From Ilyonectria destructans (lineage: Eukaryota > Ascomycota > Sordariomycetes > Hypocreales > Nectriaceae), in assembly GCA_020740775.1 (NCBI GenBank), contig JAHEWK010000021.1:744001-808000 (forward strand): a DNA stretch of 64,000 nucleotides, written 5' to 3'. A program made the position numbers and the translations under genes. Positions 1 to 8,313 of this stretch are shown piece after piece. The notes under the pieces are model-generated. The model did not search any database, was not told where the DNA came from, and was given only the letters and a program-made list of their open reading frames with translations. Position 1 is the stretch's first letter; each line of letters opens with the position of its first letter.

Positions 1-1
1 G

Positions 2-700
2 ACCTCTACTGCCTATGTAGCGGCAGTTGTATTCCACCCCTGCAAGAAATGGCGAACTCTAGAACGGCTTTGGAACCAACTCCCATCTCGTCAGACCTCG
101 GAATGGAAGAGGATGTATGAGAGAAGCTTAACGACCATCTGGGAAGAGAAGTACAAGAACAAGGCTCATGAGGCAGATTCTAATGACGCTTCAGCAGCTG
201 GGACTACTAGTGCCTTGGACTATATTGAACGTCGACTGGCTTTTAGTCGGTCATTGACTACTCCTGACTCTCAAGAGCGACAAAGCCAACGACAACAGCA
301 GTCAGCGGCGATGCCACCACAGGACGAGCTTGATCAGTATCTGTCAGAGCCACCGGTTGACAACATCGCATACAAAGCTGACCCAATTGGTTGGTGGAGG
401 GACGTCGGCGTTGTGCGTTTTCCTCGGCTGTCTTATATGGCTGTTGACTTTCTTACTATCGCATCGTCTTCTGCAGCAACGGAGAGAGACTTCAGCAGTT
501 GCGGGAGGATGGTAACACCACTCAGGTCCCGCCTACGGCGGCATATTGTGGCCATGGCTCAGTGCCTTCGTTCCTGGAGCAAAGCCGGTATTTATCAGCC
601 GACTCTTCCTTTTAGTCTCCTTGAAGGGGATAATTGGAGGCAAGTTCTTCAATTGGTGGGTAGGATCACCGTAGATAGGAACAACGAAGACCAGCATTGA
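2..700 (+). CDS. hAT transposase, C-terminal part (cut by window edge)
   Basis: An open frame enters from the window edge and ends with TGA at 698-700. It encodes the C-terminal half of a hAT-superfamily DNA transposase. The first residues (AYVAAVVFHPCKKW) match the conserved pre-dimerisation stretch, which two other complete hAT proteins in this window also carry in similar form. The end holds the hAT dimerisation domain: a WW pair, then MAVDFLTIASSSAATERDFS and a leucine/tryptophan helix (CLRSWSKAG). The usual SAxxER motif appears as SAATER, so it could still be functional. The catalytic core would lie upstream of the window. It is followed directly by a CGATCGAT-rich element end. Confidence 0.85.
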   Translation, partial: TSTAYVAAVVFHPCKKWRTLERLWNQLPSRQTSEWKRMYERSLTTIWEEKYKNKAHEADSNDASAAGTTSALDYIERRLAFSRSLTTPDSQERQSQRQQQSAAMPPQDELDQYLSEPPVDNIAYKADPIGWWRDVGVVRFPRLSYMAVDFLTIASSSAATERDFSSCGRMVTPLRSRLRRHIVAMAQCLRSWSKAGIYQPTLPFSLLEGDNWRQVLQLVGRITVDRNNEDQH

Positions 701-838
701 TCGATTTGATCGCCGATCGACGTCGATCGATCGATTTCAATTAGTGATCGATCGAGATCGATCGATTGAAGGTGACGATCGATATAAATCGATCGATCAG
801 GGCTCGGAATCGATCTGTACGATCGATTTCCAACTCTG
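701..838. repeat. CGATCGAT-rich subterminal repeats and probable right end of the hAT element
   Basis: Between the transposase stop and about 838 the sequence is crowded with overlapping CGATCGAT/GATCGATC copies, about ten in 130 bases. hAT transposases bind short repeats just inside the element ends, so this fits the right subterminal region. The last bases, CCAACTCTG, read as CAGAGTTGG on the other strand, a typical hAT terminus, placing the end near 838. A following 8-bp target duplication (GGTCATAA, 839-846) is a prediction only, because the left end is outside the window. Confidence 0.55.
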
Positions 839-998
839 GGTCATAACATCCGAACCTGCCAGAATGCTACAGAAGGGCCTAATGTATCTTAACTCCGATG
901 TAATAACAGTAGATATTTAATTTTTGGTGGTTTAATTGAAGGTCTTATACGCATTGTGGTGGAAAGTGCGCGACTCGCTTGTGGATTACGTTATGTTC

Positions 999-2088
999 CT
1001 AATGTTCATCTAATTTCCATAGTTGAAATCTCTTCCGGAAGAACCAAGACCACACGGAAGCTAACCCCAAAGTTTCCAACCACCAAACCATGTTTGCGAA
1101 TGGCCCAATCCAATAGGAACCGGGGGGGTTAGACTTCAATACCTGCTCGACAACAGATTGAGCGAACTCTTTGGTAGGCATTGCTCGAACCCCATGCTTT
1201 TCGTGGGTCCTCCGCTGGTCGAAAGCCTCCACAATTGGCTGATATCTTGAGTCTTTAGGTAGAGTTCTTTGCTTGCGGGTCATCAAGCCACTGACGACCG
1301 GTCCGGCTATAATGGTCATCACCCGCACACTATGGGGAGTGTCAACACGGTACTTCTATAGGAGAGTGGTGGATATTAGGGTAATCACCTCCAAGGGCTC
1401 AGTTCTATTCGCAACGTGTTGCCGTAGGCAAGCAGAGCTGCCTTGCTGGCATTGTACGACGATCCAAAGACATAAGGTGCATATGCGGCCAGAGAACCCA
1501 CATTCACAATGAGTCCTTTGCGGTTTATCAGAGGGGTAGAAAATGCCTGAGTCATTCGGACAAGCCCGAAGAGATTGACATCGAAAATGCGCTTGAGCTC
1601 CTCAACATCCACGTCAAGGGCTGGCATGACGTAATCTAGAAGCATTTAGTAATTGCACTATTTTCGACAAGTATTCTTGGATTAACTCTTACTCATTCCT
1701 CTGTTTACTTTTGTTAACATTCTTGTGAGAGATGGTCGGGTTACATGAAAGAAGGATGTACTTACGCACAGTTGATGAGTATATCGAGATCACCCAGACT
1801 TTCGACCACAGCATCTTTCAACGCCTTGACGCTTTCCGAAGAAGTCACATCAACTGAAAAGCAAGTAGCACCTAGTGCCTCCAGCTCTTGGAGTTCTTCT
1901 CCTGGTAGCGACGTCACACAAACCCCGAAATCTGATATTATGTCAGTTACGCTCCCAAGGAGACCATGGGGCGTGATTTGGGGGTACCTACTATCGTGAA
2001 ACAGGAATTCTTTTGCCAAAGCTTCGCCAATAGACCCAGGACTACACCCTGTGATTAAGACACCTCTTATCTGTGATTGAACCCCCAT
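999..2088 (-). CDS. Short-chain dehydrogenase/reductase, AYR1-like; probably frame-disrupted
   Basis: Four exons on the minus strand: 2088-1992, 1931-1766, 1635-1389, 1329-999. The protein has the Rossmann glycine motif TGCSPGSIGEALA near residue 15, the NxA turn (DILINCA), the catalytic serine (NVGSLAAY) and the active-site YNASK. The text around MPALDVD and FGLVRMTQAF resembles NADPH-dependent 1-acyldihydroxyacetone-phosphate reductases of the AYR1 type, so an NADPH-dependent ketone reductase is likely. Introns 1 (60 nt) and 3 (59 nt) join cleanly. Intron 2 does not: the GTAAGT donor leaves two bases but the TTCTAG acceptor supplies two more where one is needed, so the exons total 841 nt. 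Either a weak upstream GT is used, losing part of the NNAG-type loop, or the gene has lost one base. It is divergent from the MFS gene, with about 450 bp between them. Confidence 0.75.
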
Positions 2089-2539
2089 ATCGATAATGAG
2101 GCCAAGGATGACTTGAGTTTCTTCCGTGCGGTCTGTAGATTGAGAAGATTTTGGTGGAGGCGCCGGCCCTCTATATTATGCAGAATTCAATAGCCACGAT
2201 ATATGCGCGTGGCACACGGGAAGTCTGCCAATAAGATGGGGATTATTCTGCTTGCTCTGAGCCGTATGAAAACAAGTTCGGTTACTGTGGATGAATTCGG
2301 TAATTTCTTTCGGTAATTTCTTTCGGTATCGGCAGTGGCGAAGTAGCAGCCCCACCTATCCGAAAAATCGCCTCACGTAGCGTTAGCCGAGCACCCCTGA
2401 CACTCTGTTATTCTCTTGGTTTAAGAGAAAGTTTTGCCGAGATGTTTACATTTTAAGCGAAGATAGTATACGATAGAAGTTATACTCATTGGGCAAGATT
2501 GTGACGGTCTTTTACGTTAGACACACTTTTGCTTCAACG
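2089..2539. promoter_or_regulatory. Shared spacer between divergent SDR and MFS genes
   Basis: This 451-bp stretch separates the start codons of two divergent genes and should hold both promoters. Near 2297-2327 there is a short tandem direct repeat (TTCGGTAATTTCT repeated). I see no clear TATA box or binding site that I can name. Confidence 0.4.
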
Positions 2540-4517
2540 ATGGAGCTGAAAGACGTTTCTGACAACTCTCGACGGCAAATTCTCGACCACTCTCTCGATG
2601 TGCAAGAAATTGAAGAGCCGACCATTAACTATGATCCAAAGTAAATACTGAATGATATTTCCGAGGAGATTAAACATGGCACTGATGTGTACAGGTCTTG
2701 GCCGCTCGGACGTAAGTGGCTCATCATGTCACTTATAAGTTGGCTTTGTTTTGTTAGGTAAGAATCTTCATATTGTGACGTCTTTTGGTGGCATGCTAAA
2801 GTTTAACAGTCCACTAGCATCATCCATGTTTGCACCAGCAACATCGTTGATGAATGATGAGTTCCACAATGACTCCGAGACATTAACCACGTTTACGGTT
2901 TCATTCTTCATAATGGGATATGTGGTTAGTAGACCTCCTCTCAAAGCAATGGGATAGAATTTGTACTAGAATTTGGAATAGATTGGTTCCCTCATCACAG
3001 CCCCCTTGAGTGAGCAGTTCGGTCGCAAAGTAGTAAGCACCCAAGGACCCTCGTCGATCCTATTGAGCTGACGATAGGCGGAACAGATCTTAGATGTCAC
3101 GACAGCATTCTTTGCTATCTGGCAACTTGCCTGCGCCCTCGCTCCGAACATCACATACCTCCTCATATTTCGTGTCTTTGCTGGGCTTGCTGGCTCTGCA
3201 TGTCTTTCGATTGGAGGCGGTATTGTGTCCGATTTATTTGACTCAAGCGAACGGGGAATTGCAACTGCAGTCTTTGCATTGGGCCCTCTGCTAGGCCCCG
3301 TCATTGGACCAGTGATTGGTGGATTTTTATCTCAAAAAGCTGGTTGGAGATGGGTAATGATCTGTGCTTTCGGTTAGGTCGTAATTCACTGACAAATACA
3401 TATAGGTATACTGGCTACTGTTTATCCTGGGAGGTCTTACACTTATGCTTCACGTATTTGTGAGCAGAGAGACCAACCTGCGAGTTATATTGGCAAGGCA
3501 ACATGCTTTTAAAGGTCGACCTCGAAGATGGTGGCATCGTTTAGATTGGTATGGCTCAGCCGAAGTCTCAGATACAGAGGGACACAAAGGTATCAACTTG
3601 GTACAGTCGATGCTGCGACCTTTGCAGGTATGAATGATTGATAAATGCATACTTTTCACTAGGGAATGCTAACTTGGCTTGCAACTTCCAGTTCATCTTT
3701 ACTTCACCAATTACCGGAATACTCTGTCTTTACTCAGGATTTGTTTATGGACTTCTTTACCTTCTACTGACGACAATAACCGACGTTTTCGTCCAAAACT
3801 ATCACTGGAGTATTGGAATCTCTGGTCTTTCTTACATTGGAATTGGCATAGGTTTCATGCTTGGAGTAGTCACAATTGGTGGTACTAGTGACCATATTAT
3901 GGCGAAGCACACGAAACTGAACAACAATGACGCGGTGCCAGAGGTCAGGTTAAATATCTGCATTTATCTGTCATTTTTTATTCCAATATCATTTTGGTGG
4001 TACGGATGGTCAGTTGACAAGCAAGCTTTTTGGCTAGCACCAATATCTGCGCTTATATGTTTTGGACTGGGAATGATAGGGATACTTCTTCCTGTTCAAA
4101 CATACATGATCGACGCATTCCCAGAATATGCAGCGTCATCCACCGCCGCATTAACATCTTCGAGAAATGTGGTAGGTACTTTCCTTCCTTTGGCTGGTCC
4201 GTACCTTTGTAAGTCATCTCATTTCCAGGACAGCAAATAGCATACTGAATTTTAAAATCTGCAGATAAAGCTATAGGTATTGGGTGGGGAAACACTTTAC
4301 TTGGCTTCGTTGCTTTGCTACTTATTCCTGCTCCTTATTTCATTGCTAAGTAAGTTTAATTTTCTATTTTCAAAATAGTAATTCCAGAGTGTTTACCCAA
4401 TGATTGGGACCAAAACTAAATGAAAATAGATATGGGGAAAAACTGCGTTTAAAATATCCTATAAAAATCTATCCGTTGGCTGAAGGGTGTGTGGATCATC
4501 CACCGCAGCCAACTTAG
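2540..4517 (+). CDS. MFS transporter, DHA1-type drug/polyamine antiporter family
   Basis: Nine exons (2540-2640, 2695-2757, 2810-2924, 2982-3032, 3087-3353, 3406-3627, 3692-4208, 4265-4349, 4430-4517) join without a frame break into 502 aa, a normal length for this 12-helix plasma-membrane family. Seen: the loop motif SEQFGRK after helix 2, the antiporter motif C (GPLLGPVIGPVIGGFL) in helix 5, RETN after helix 6, PVQTYMIDAFPEYAAS in the C-terminal half, and the closing YGEKLRLKYP typical of fungal FLR1/TPO-like exporters. Known members export drugs, polyamines or fungal metabolites by proton antiport. The substrate here is unknown. All eight introns are short GT-AG introns. The N-terminal tail is hydrophilic and cytosolic. 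Confidence 0.88.
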
Positions 4518-4533
4518 CCCTTGAAGCTAAGTT
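4511..4533 (+). other. Small hairpin spanning the MFS stop codon
   Basis: AACTTAGC and GCTAAGTT are perfect 8-bp arms separated by a short loop. The MFS stop codon (TAG, 4515-4517) lies in the left arm. Its effect on mRNA 3' processing is unknown. Confidence 0.45.
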
Positions 4534-4542
4534 GGGGAGGGT

Positions 4543-4572
4543 ATATCTTTCAGAAACCGCGTCTCGGACTGC
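4543..4572 (-). other. 30-bp exact match to the coding region of the FSH1-type hydrolase gene
   Basis: These 30 bases are identical to 60128-60157, which lie inside the FSH1-like hydrolase gene and encode part of MQSETRFLKDIF. The flanks do not match. It may be a relic of a second hydrolase copy downstream of the MFS gene, or filler captured during repair. Confidence 0.5.
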
Positions 4573-4770
4573 GTAACTACTATATCTTAACCGACTCAAA
4601 CTAGCAGCTGAATGTAGAGTAAAATTACTCGGCATAGACTATAAGCATATAATAGAGTCCTTTAATGTATTACACCAATAGATCAATAGGTTTTCATTCG
4701 TTGTGGTCTCTGTATTTATCTTGCAAGTTGTTGACCTCGTCGTCGACTCTGTGTCTTGCAACCAATCAGA

Positions 4771-4859
4771 ATTTTGCAGTCAAAACTAAACCGTATTCGA
4801 TTTACGCAGTCAAAACTAAACCACATTCGATTTTTGCAGTCAAAGCTAAACTAAATTGA
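4771..4859. repeat. About three tandem 29-30-bp repeats
   Basis: Three successive units (4771-4800, 4801-4830, 4831-4859) share the core GCAGTCAAAACTAAACC followed by an ATTCGA-like end. The third unit is more diverged. They are noncoding. Apart from this array I see no gene between 4518 and 5109. Confidence 0.7.
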
Positions 4860-5346
4860 GAATAGTGTAGCTACAGTTAGTACCTAAACCTCTTTCAGTT
4901 CTCATATTGCTTTTGAAGCTGATCAGGATATTGCTAGGTTGCCCCTGGATATATAATCTGTTTAAGTGTGTATTACATAATCTGAGTTTCATAAGGGGGT
5001 CGCGTCTAGTTTCATATGGAGAGGGGCTCGTCTTGATGACTTGAATAGCTTTTGTAGTCTCCTCAATAAATTGCTGAAGCCTTGTATATTCAATTACAAC
5101 TACCCAAAGCAGCGTTCCTAATAAGTCAAGTCTAGCAAGTCAAGTTGGCAAGCCAAATCAAGTCTTGCAAATCAAATCGTCGGGCTCACAACACAAATCA
5201 AGTCAAGTTCTCCTCACTCAGACTTGCCAGACTTGCAAGTCATATATGGCATCTGGTTTTTCCTCTATATAGGGTCAATTGGCCCCGGAAAGTGGCCAAA
5301 TATAGTTCTGGTGATAATTTTCTTGGTGTTGTCTCCCGTCTCCAAA

Positions 5347-5426
5347 GGGGCCCAATAGGTGCGCACCTGGGTGCGCATGGAAGTGTCACGTGCTGCGCAC
5401 CCGGGTGCGCGCACCTATTGGGCCCC
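5347..5426. repeat. GC-rich inverted repeat (hairpin) in the hAT 5' region
   Basis: Left arm 5347-5377 and right arm 5394-5426 are inverted copies that begin and end with GGGGCCCAATAGGTGCGCAC and its inverse, differing by one substitution and one GC insertion, with a 16-base loop. The region lies 111 bp upstream of the preferred transposase ATG and contains a CACGTG palindrome in the loop. Confidence 0.8.
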
Positions 5427-5536
5427 AACATCTGGCGTCGCGCCGTCGCGGTGACGCGGTGCTCAATAAATTTCACCAAGACTTTGTCACAAGTCATCAA
5501 TTCCTCCACCAATTCTTGAGCTTTCGTACCGAAACA

Positions 5537-8182
5537 ATGGATACGCCTTCCTCAACTGCCCTTTCAGATGCCGACGATTTTTCCAACGGATTGACTGCTG
5601 GAAACGACGCGTTCTCGGTCCTTAGACGAGCTTCGTCCTCGAATTCCCTGTCCTTTACCTACCAGACTGCCAGTATTCGAGCCGACGATATCAGGGGCGC
5701 GAAGGATGTGGATGAACTCCCCAAGATCAAGCTGAAAAGCGACGGCAGGGTTAATACCTATATCCTTGAGGCATGGCTACACAAGAAAAGGAAGCGCAAT
5801 TCGTGGATACAGCCCCATGTCAACTGTCTCGTTCGATTGAACCCCGACGACACGCACGAAGACGTCTTTCTTTGCAAGCACTGCGAATCGATCGGAATAA
5901 CGAAGCTATTCGATGGGGAGGCAACTACGTCAGCAGGCAGGCATCTCAAGAAACAGCACCGTATATTTCCAGATGGGGAGCTTCAAGACCAAGATGGGGA
6001 CGAGCCCCTTGCAAAGAGACAAGCAATAATCGACTTTGCGAAGACGTCGAGCTCCGACAAGTCCTCCCAACGCCTCGTGGTTCGTACGGCAGCTGACGAA
6101 TTCAAGAATCTCTTGATGGGTTGGATTATCGACGCAAATATCCCCTTCTACGGCATTGAACACCCTCTTTTCCGCGAACTCCTTCTGGTACTTAATAGGG
6201 ACTTCATTAATGAGCTCTTACCTGAAAGCGCTGATACAGTCAAGAATTGGATCACTATGGAGTACGAAACTCGAAAGACACTTCTAAAGCGTGAGTTCCA
6301 AGTGGCTCGGAGCAAAATCCATATCACCTTTGACCTCTGGACTTCTCCAAACAATATTGCATTGCTTTCCATTATCGGCCACTTTGTTGACACTTCTGGG
6401 AAGCTCCAGATACGTCTATTGTCCCTTGAACGGGTTGAAGGCAGCCACGGAGGCGAGAACCAGGCTCGGATCATGGTCCAGTTGTTTAGGGACTTCGATA
6501 TTAGCAAGAAACTCGGCTTCTTTACTGCTGATAACGCTGATTCTTGCGATACGGCAGTCAGGGCCATTCTTAAAGCGTTGAAGCCTCACTTAACTGAGTA
6601 CCAAAGAGTCAAACTTGAAAGGCAGGTTCGAATCCGCTGCTTTGGCCACGTACTCAACCTCTCTGCCAAGGCCTTCCTCGAGGGAGCTTCGTCAGAAATC
6701 TTCGACTCTGCCTATAATAAGGACAATCTTGATGTTGATACTGAACTGAGGCTTCTCAAAGAGTGGAGGAAGTATGGCCCAGTTGGCAAGCTTCACAACG
6801 CCGTCCATTTCATCCGCAGATCCTCTCAACGGAGAGACCAATTCCTTGCAATCACCACTGGTCGAATCCGCGCGGATGTATTGCAAGAGCTGGGGCTTTG
6901 GCTAATCGAAAAGGACGTGGTGGGCTTGATGGTGAAGGCAGACAACGATACGCGGTGGAATTCGATATACCTTATGATCCTTCGCGCTATCAAGCTTAAG
7001 GACATCATTGATACCTTCTGCAGGCTGAGCAGGACAGACGAGAAACCTGAAAAACGGATCCCTGAAGAAGATGTCTTGCAACACGAAGATTGGCTCGTCC
7101 TCACGGAAATCCTCGAAATCTTGAAGCCATATATCGAGTATACCAAATACTTTGAGGGCAGGGAACCCAGGTTTGCGGAGGTCATCTCAACAGTCTGTTG
7201 CTTGCAAGACCACCTCAAGGAAATGCAAAAACGCTATAATGAGGGCCTTGTTGGTACACCTTTCGAGACACCACAGATCGATCTAGAAGAGCCTTCCTTT
7301 GGGTCTTCCGATTCGGCTGAAAGCTGTATATTTGTTGCAGGTGACGAATCCCAGATGCCTCGGCGCTCGCAGAGGGAAATCAGACTTCCTACCCGCCTCC
7401 AAGACTTCGAAGTCGATATTTCCTCTCCAAGACAAGCCTCGTCTATTCCTCACAGCCGATCCTCTCCGCCTGAGTCACCAAGAGCCACTGAGGAGCTCCA
7501 ACTCGGCGATCTAAGCCTCCGATATATACAGCACTCGCTTGAGTTTGCCTCTAAGAAGCTGGAAAAGTACAGGAATCTGATGGAGGAGACAGGGGTCTAT
7601 TGGGCGGCAATGATTCTGCACCCAGCTCACAAGACACGGTTTATCGAAGTCTACTACCCCGAACGCAAGGAGGCCATTGTCAAGGACTTCAGGGCTTTGT
7701 TTGACGACTCATACGCGGATAGGGCAAGCGGGAGCTCTCAGCCAGTTCCTCAGAATGTCCAGGCGAAGAAGACGAAGACTCCGTGGATCACTAAGGGCAA
7801 TTATTATCAGACCCAACAACCACGCTTGATCGACGAGATTGAGGACTACCTTTCAGAGCCTCCACGGCCATTGGCTGAGGAAGAGACTAATCAGGGAGGT
7901 GGGGAGGAGGCTGAGGACCTTATTTCGTGGTGGATCAGCAGAAAGGGCAAGTGGCCAAGGCTGTATCGAATGGCAATAGACTTCTTGACTATTCCTGCTA
8001 TGTCAAGCGAGTGTGAGAGGTGCTTCAGCGTTGCGAAGCTTCAGATCTCTTCTCAGAGGCATCGGCAACACTTTGCAACGATGAAGTCTTGTCAATGCCT
8101 CAAGAACTGGGCTAGGATGGGTATGTTCAATTGGAACGAGATGGGAGTTAGTAAAGCCTCTGGAGAGATCTCTGGAGGATAA
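5537..8182 (+). CDS. hAT-superfamily transposase, full length
   Basis: An intronless 881-aa transposase that should cut and paste the surrounding element. I prefer the ATG at 5537 (MDTPSSTALS) because the upstream in-frame extension runs through the GC-rich hairpin. Residues about 90-145 form a BED-type zinc finger (CKHCxxxG ... HLKKQH). The RNase-H-like core follows: ITFDLWTSPNN with the first acidic residue, FFTADNADSCD with the second, and the RCFGHVLNLSAKAF block. A poorly conserved insert rich in Ser/Pro follows, then MILHPAHKTRF. The C-terminal dimerisation domain reads ISWW ... MAIDFLTIPAMSSECERCFS. No internal stop or frameshift is seen, so the element may be autonomous. Confidence 0.9.
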   Translation: MDTPSSTALSDADDFSNGLTAGNDAFSVLRRASSSNSLSFTYQTASIRADDIRGAKDVDELPKIKLKSDGRVNTYILEAWLHKKRKRNSWIQPHVNCLVRLNPDDTHEDVFLCKHCESIGITKLFDGEATTSAGRHLKKQHRIFPDGELQDQDGDEPLAKRQAIIDFAKTSSSDKSSQRLVVRTAADEFKNLLMGWIIDANIPFYGIEHPLFRELLLVLNRDFINELLPESADTVKNWITMEYETRKTLLKREFQVARSKIHITFDLWTSPNNIALLSIIGHFVDTSGKLQIRLLSLERVEGSHGGENQARIMVQLFRDFDISKKLGFFTADNADSCDTAVRAILKALKPHLTEYQRVKLERQVRIRCFGHVLNLSAKAFLEGASSEIFDSAYNKDNLDVDTELRLLKEWRKYGPVGKLHNAVHFIRRSSQRRDQFLAITTGRIRADVLQELGLWLIEKDVVGLMVKADNDTRWNSIYLMILRAIKLKDIIDTFCRLSRTDEKPEKRIPEEDVLQHEDWLVLTEILEILKPYIEYTKYFEGREPRFAEVISTVCCLQDHLKEMQKRYNEGLVGTPFETPQIDLEEPSFGSSDSAESCIFVAGDESQMPRRSQREIRLPTRLQDFEVDISSPRQASSIPHSRSSPPESPRATEELQLGDLSLRYIQHSLEFASKKLEKYRNLMEETGVYWAAMILHPAHKTRFIEVYYPERKEAIVKDFRALFDDSYADRASGSSQPVPQNVQAKKTKTPWITKGNYYQTQQPRLIDEIEDYLSEPPRPLAEEETNQGGGEEAEDLISWWISRKGKWPRLYRMAIDFLTIPAMSSECERCFSVAKLQISSQRHRQHFATMKSCQCLKNWARMGMFNWNEMGVSKASGEISGG

Positions 8183-8313
8183 TCTGGGCCTAGGACTTGT
8201 CAAACACCACAAGTCAAGTCAAATCTACGTCAGAAACAAATATAGCCTGAAAATAGGCCAAGTCGACAAGTCTGGGGTGCCGACTTGACTTACTTGGCTT
8301 GTTAGGAACGCTG

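Larger units (their letters stand above)
5110..8313 (+). mobile_element. Complete hAT transposon with matched TIRs but no target duplication
   Basis: The element starts with CAGCGTTCCTAATAAGTCAA and ends with the near-perfect inverse (CAGCGTTCCTAACAAGCCAA on the other strand). Both ends are followed inward by many AAGTCAAGTC-type subterminal repeats, as is usual for hAT ends. It carries one intact transposase gene. The 8-bp flanks differ (ACCCAAAG on the left, GAGTCGAC on the right), so the left and right neighbours were not originally contiguous. The right flank is the middle of a gypsy pol gene. Confidence 0.85.
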
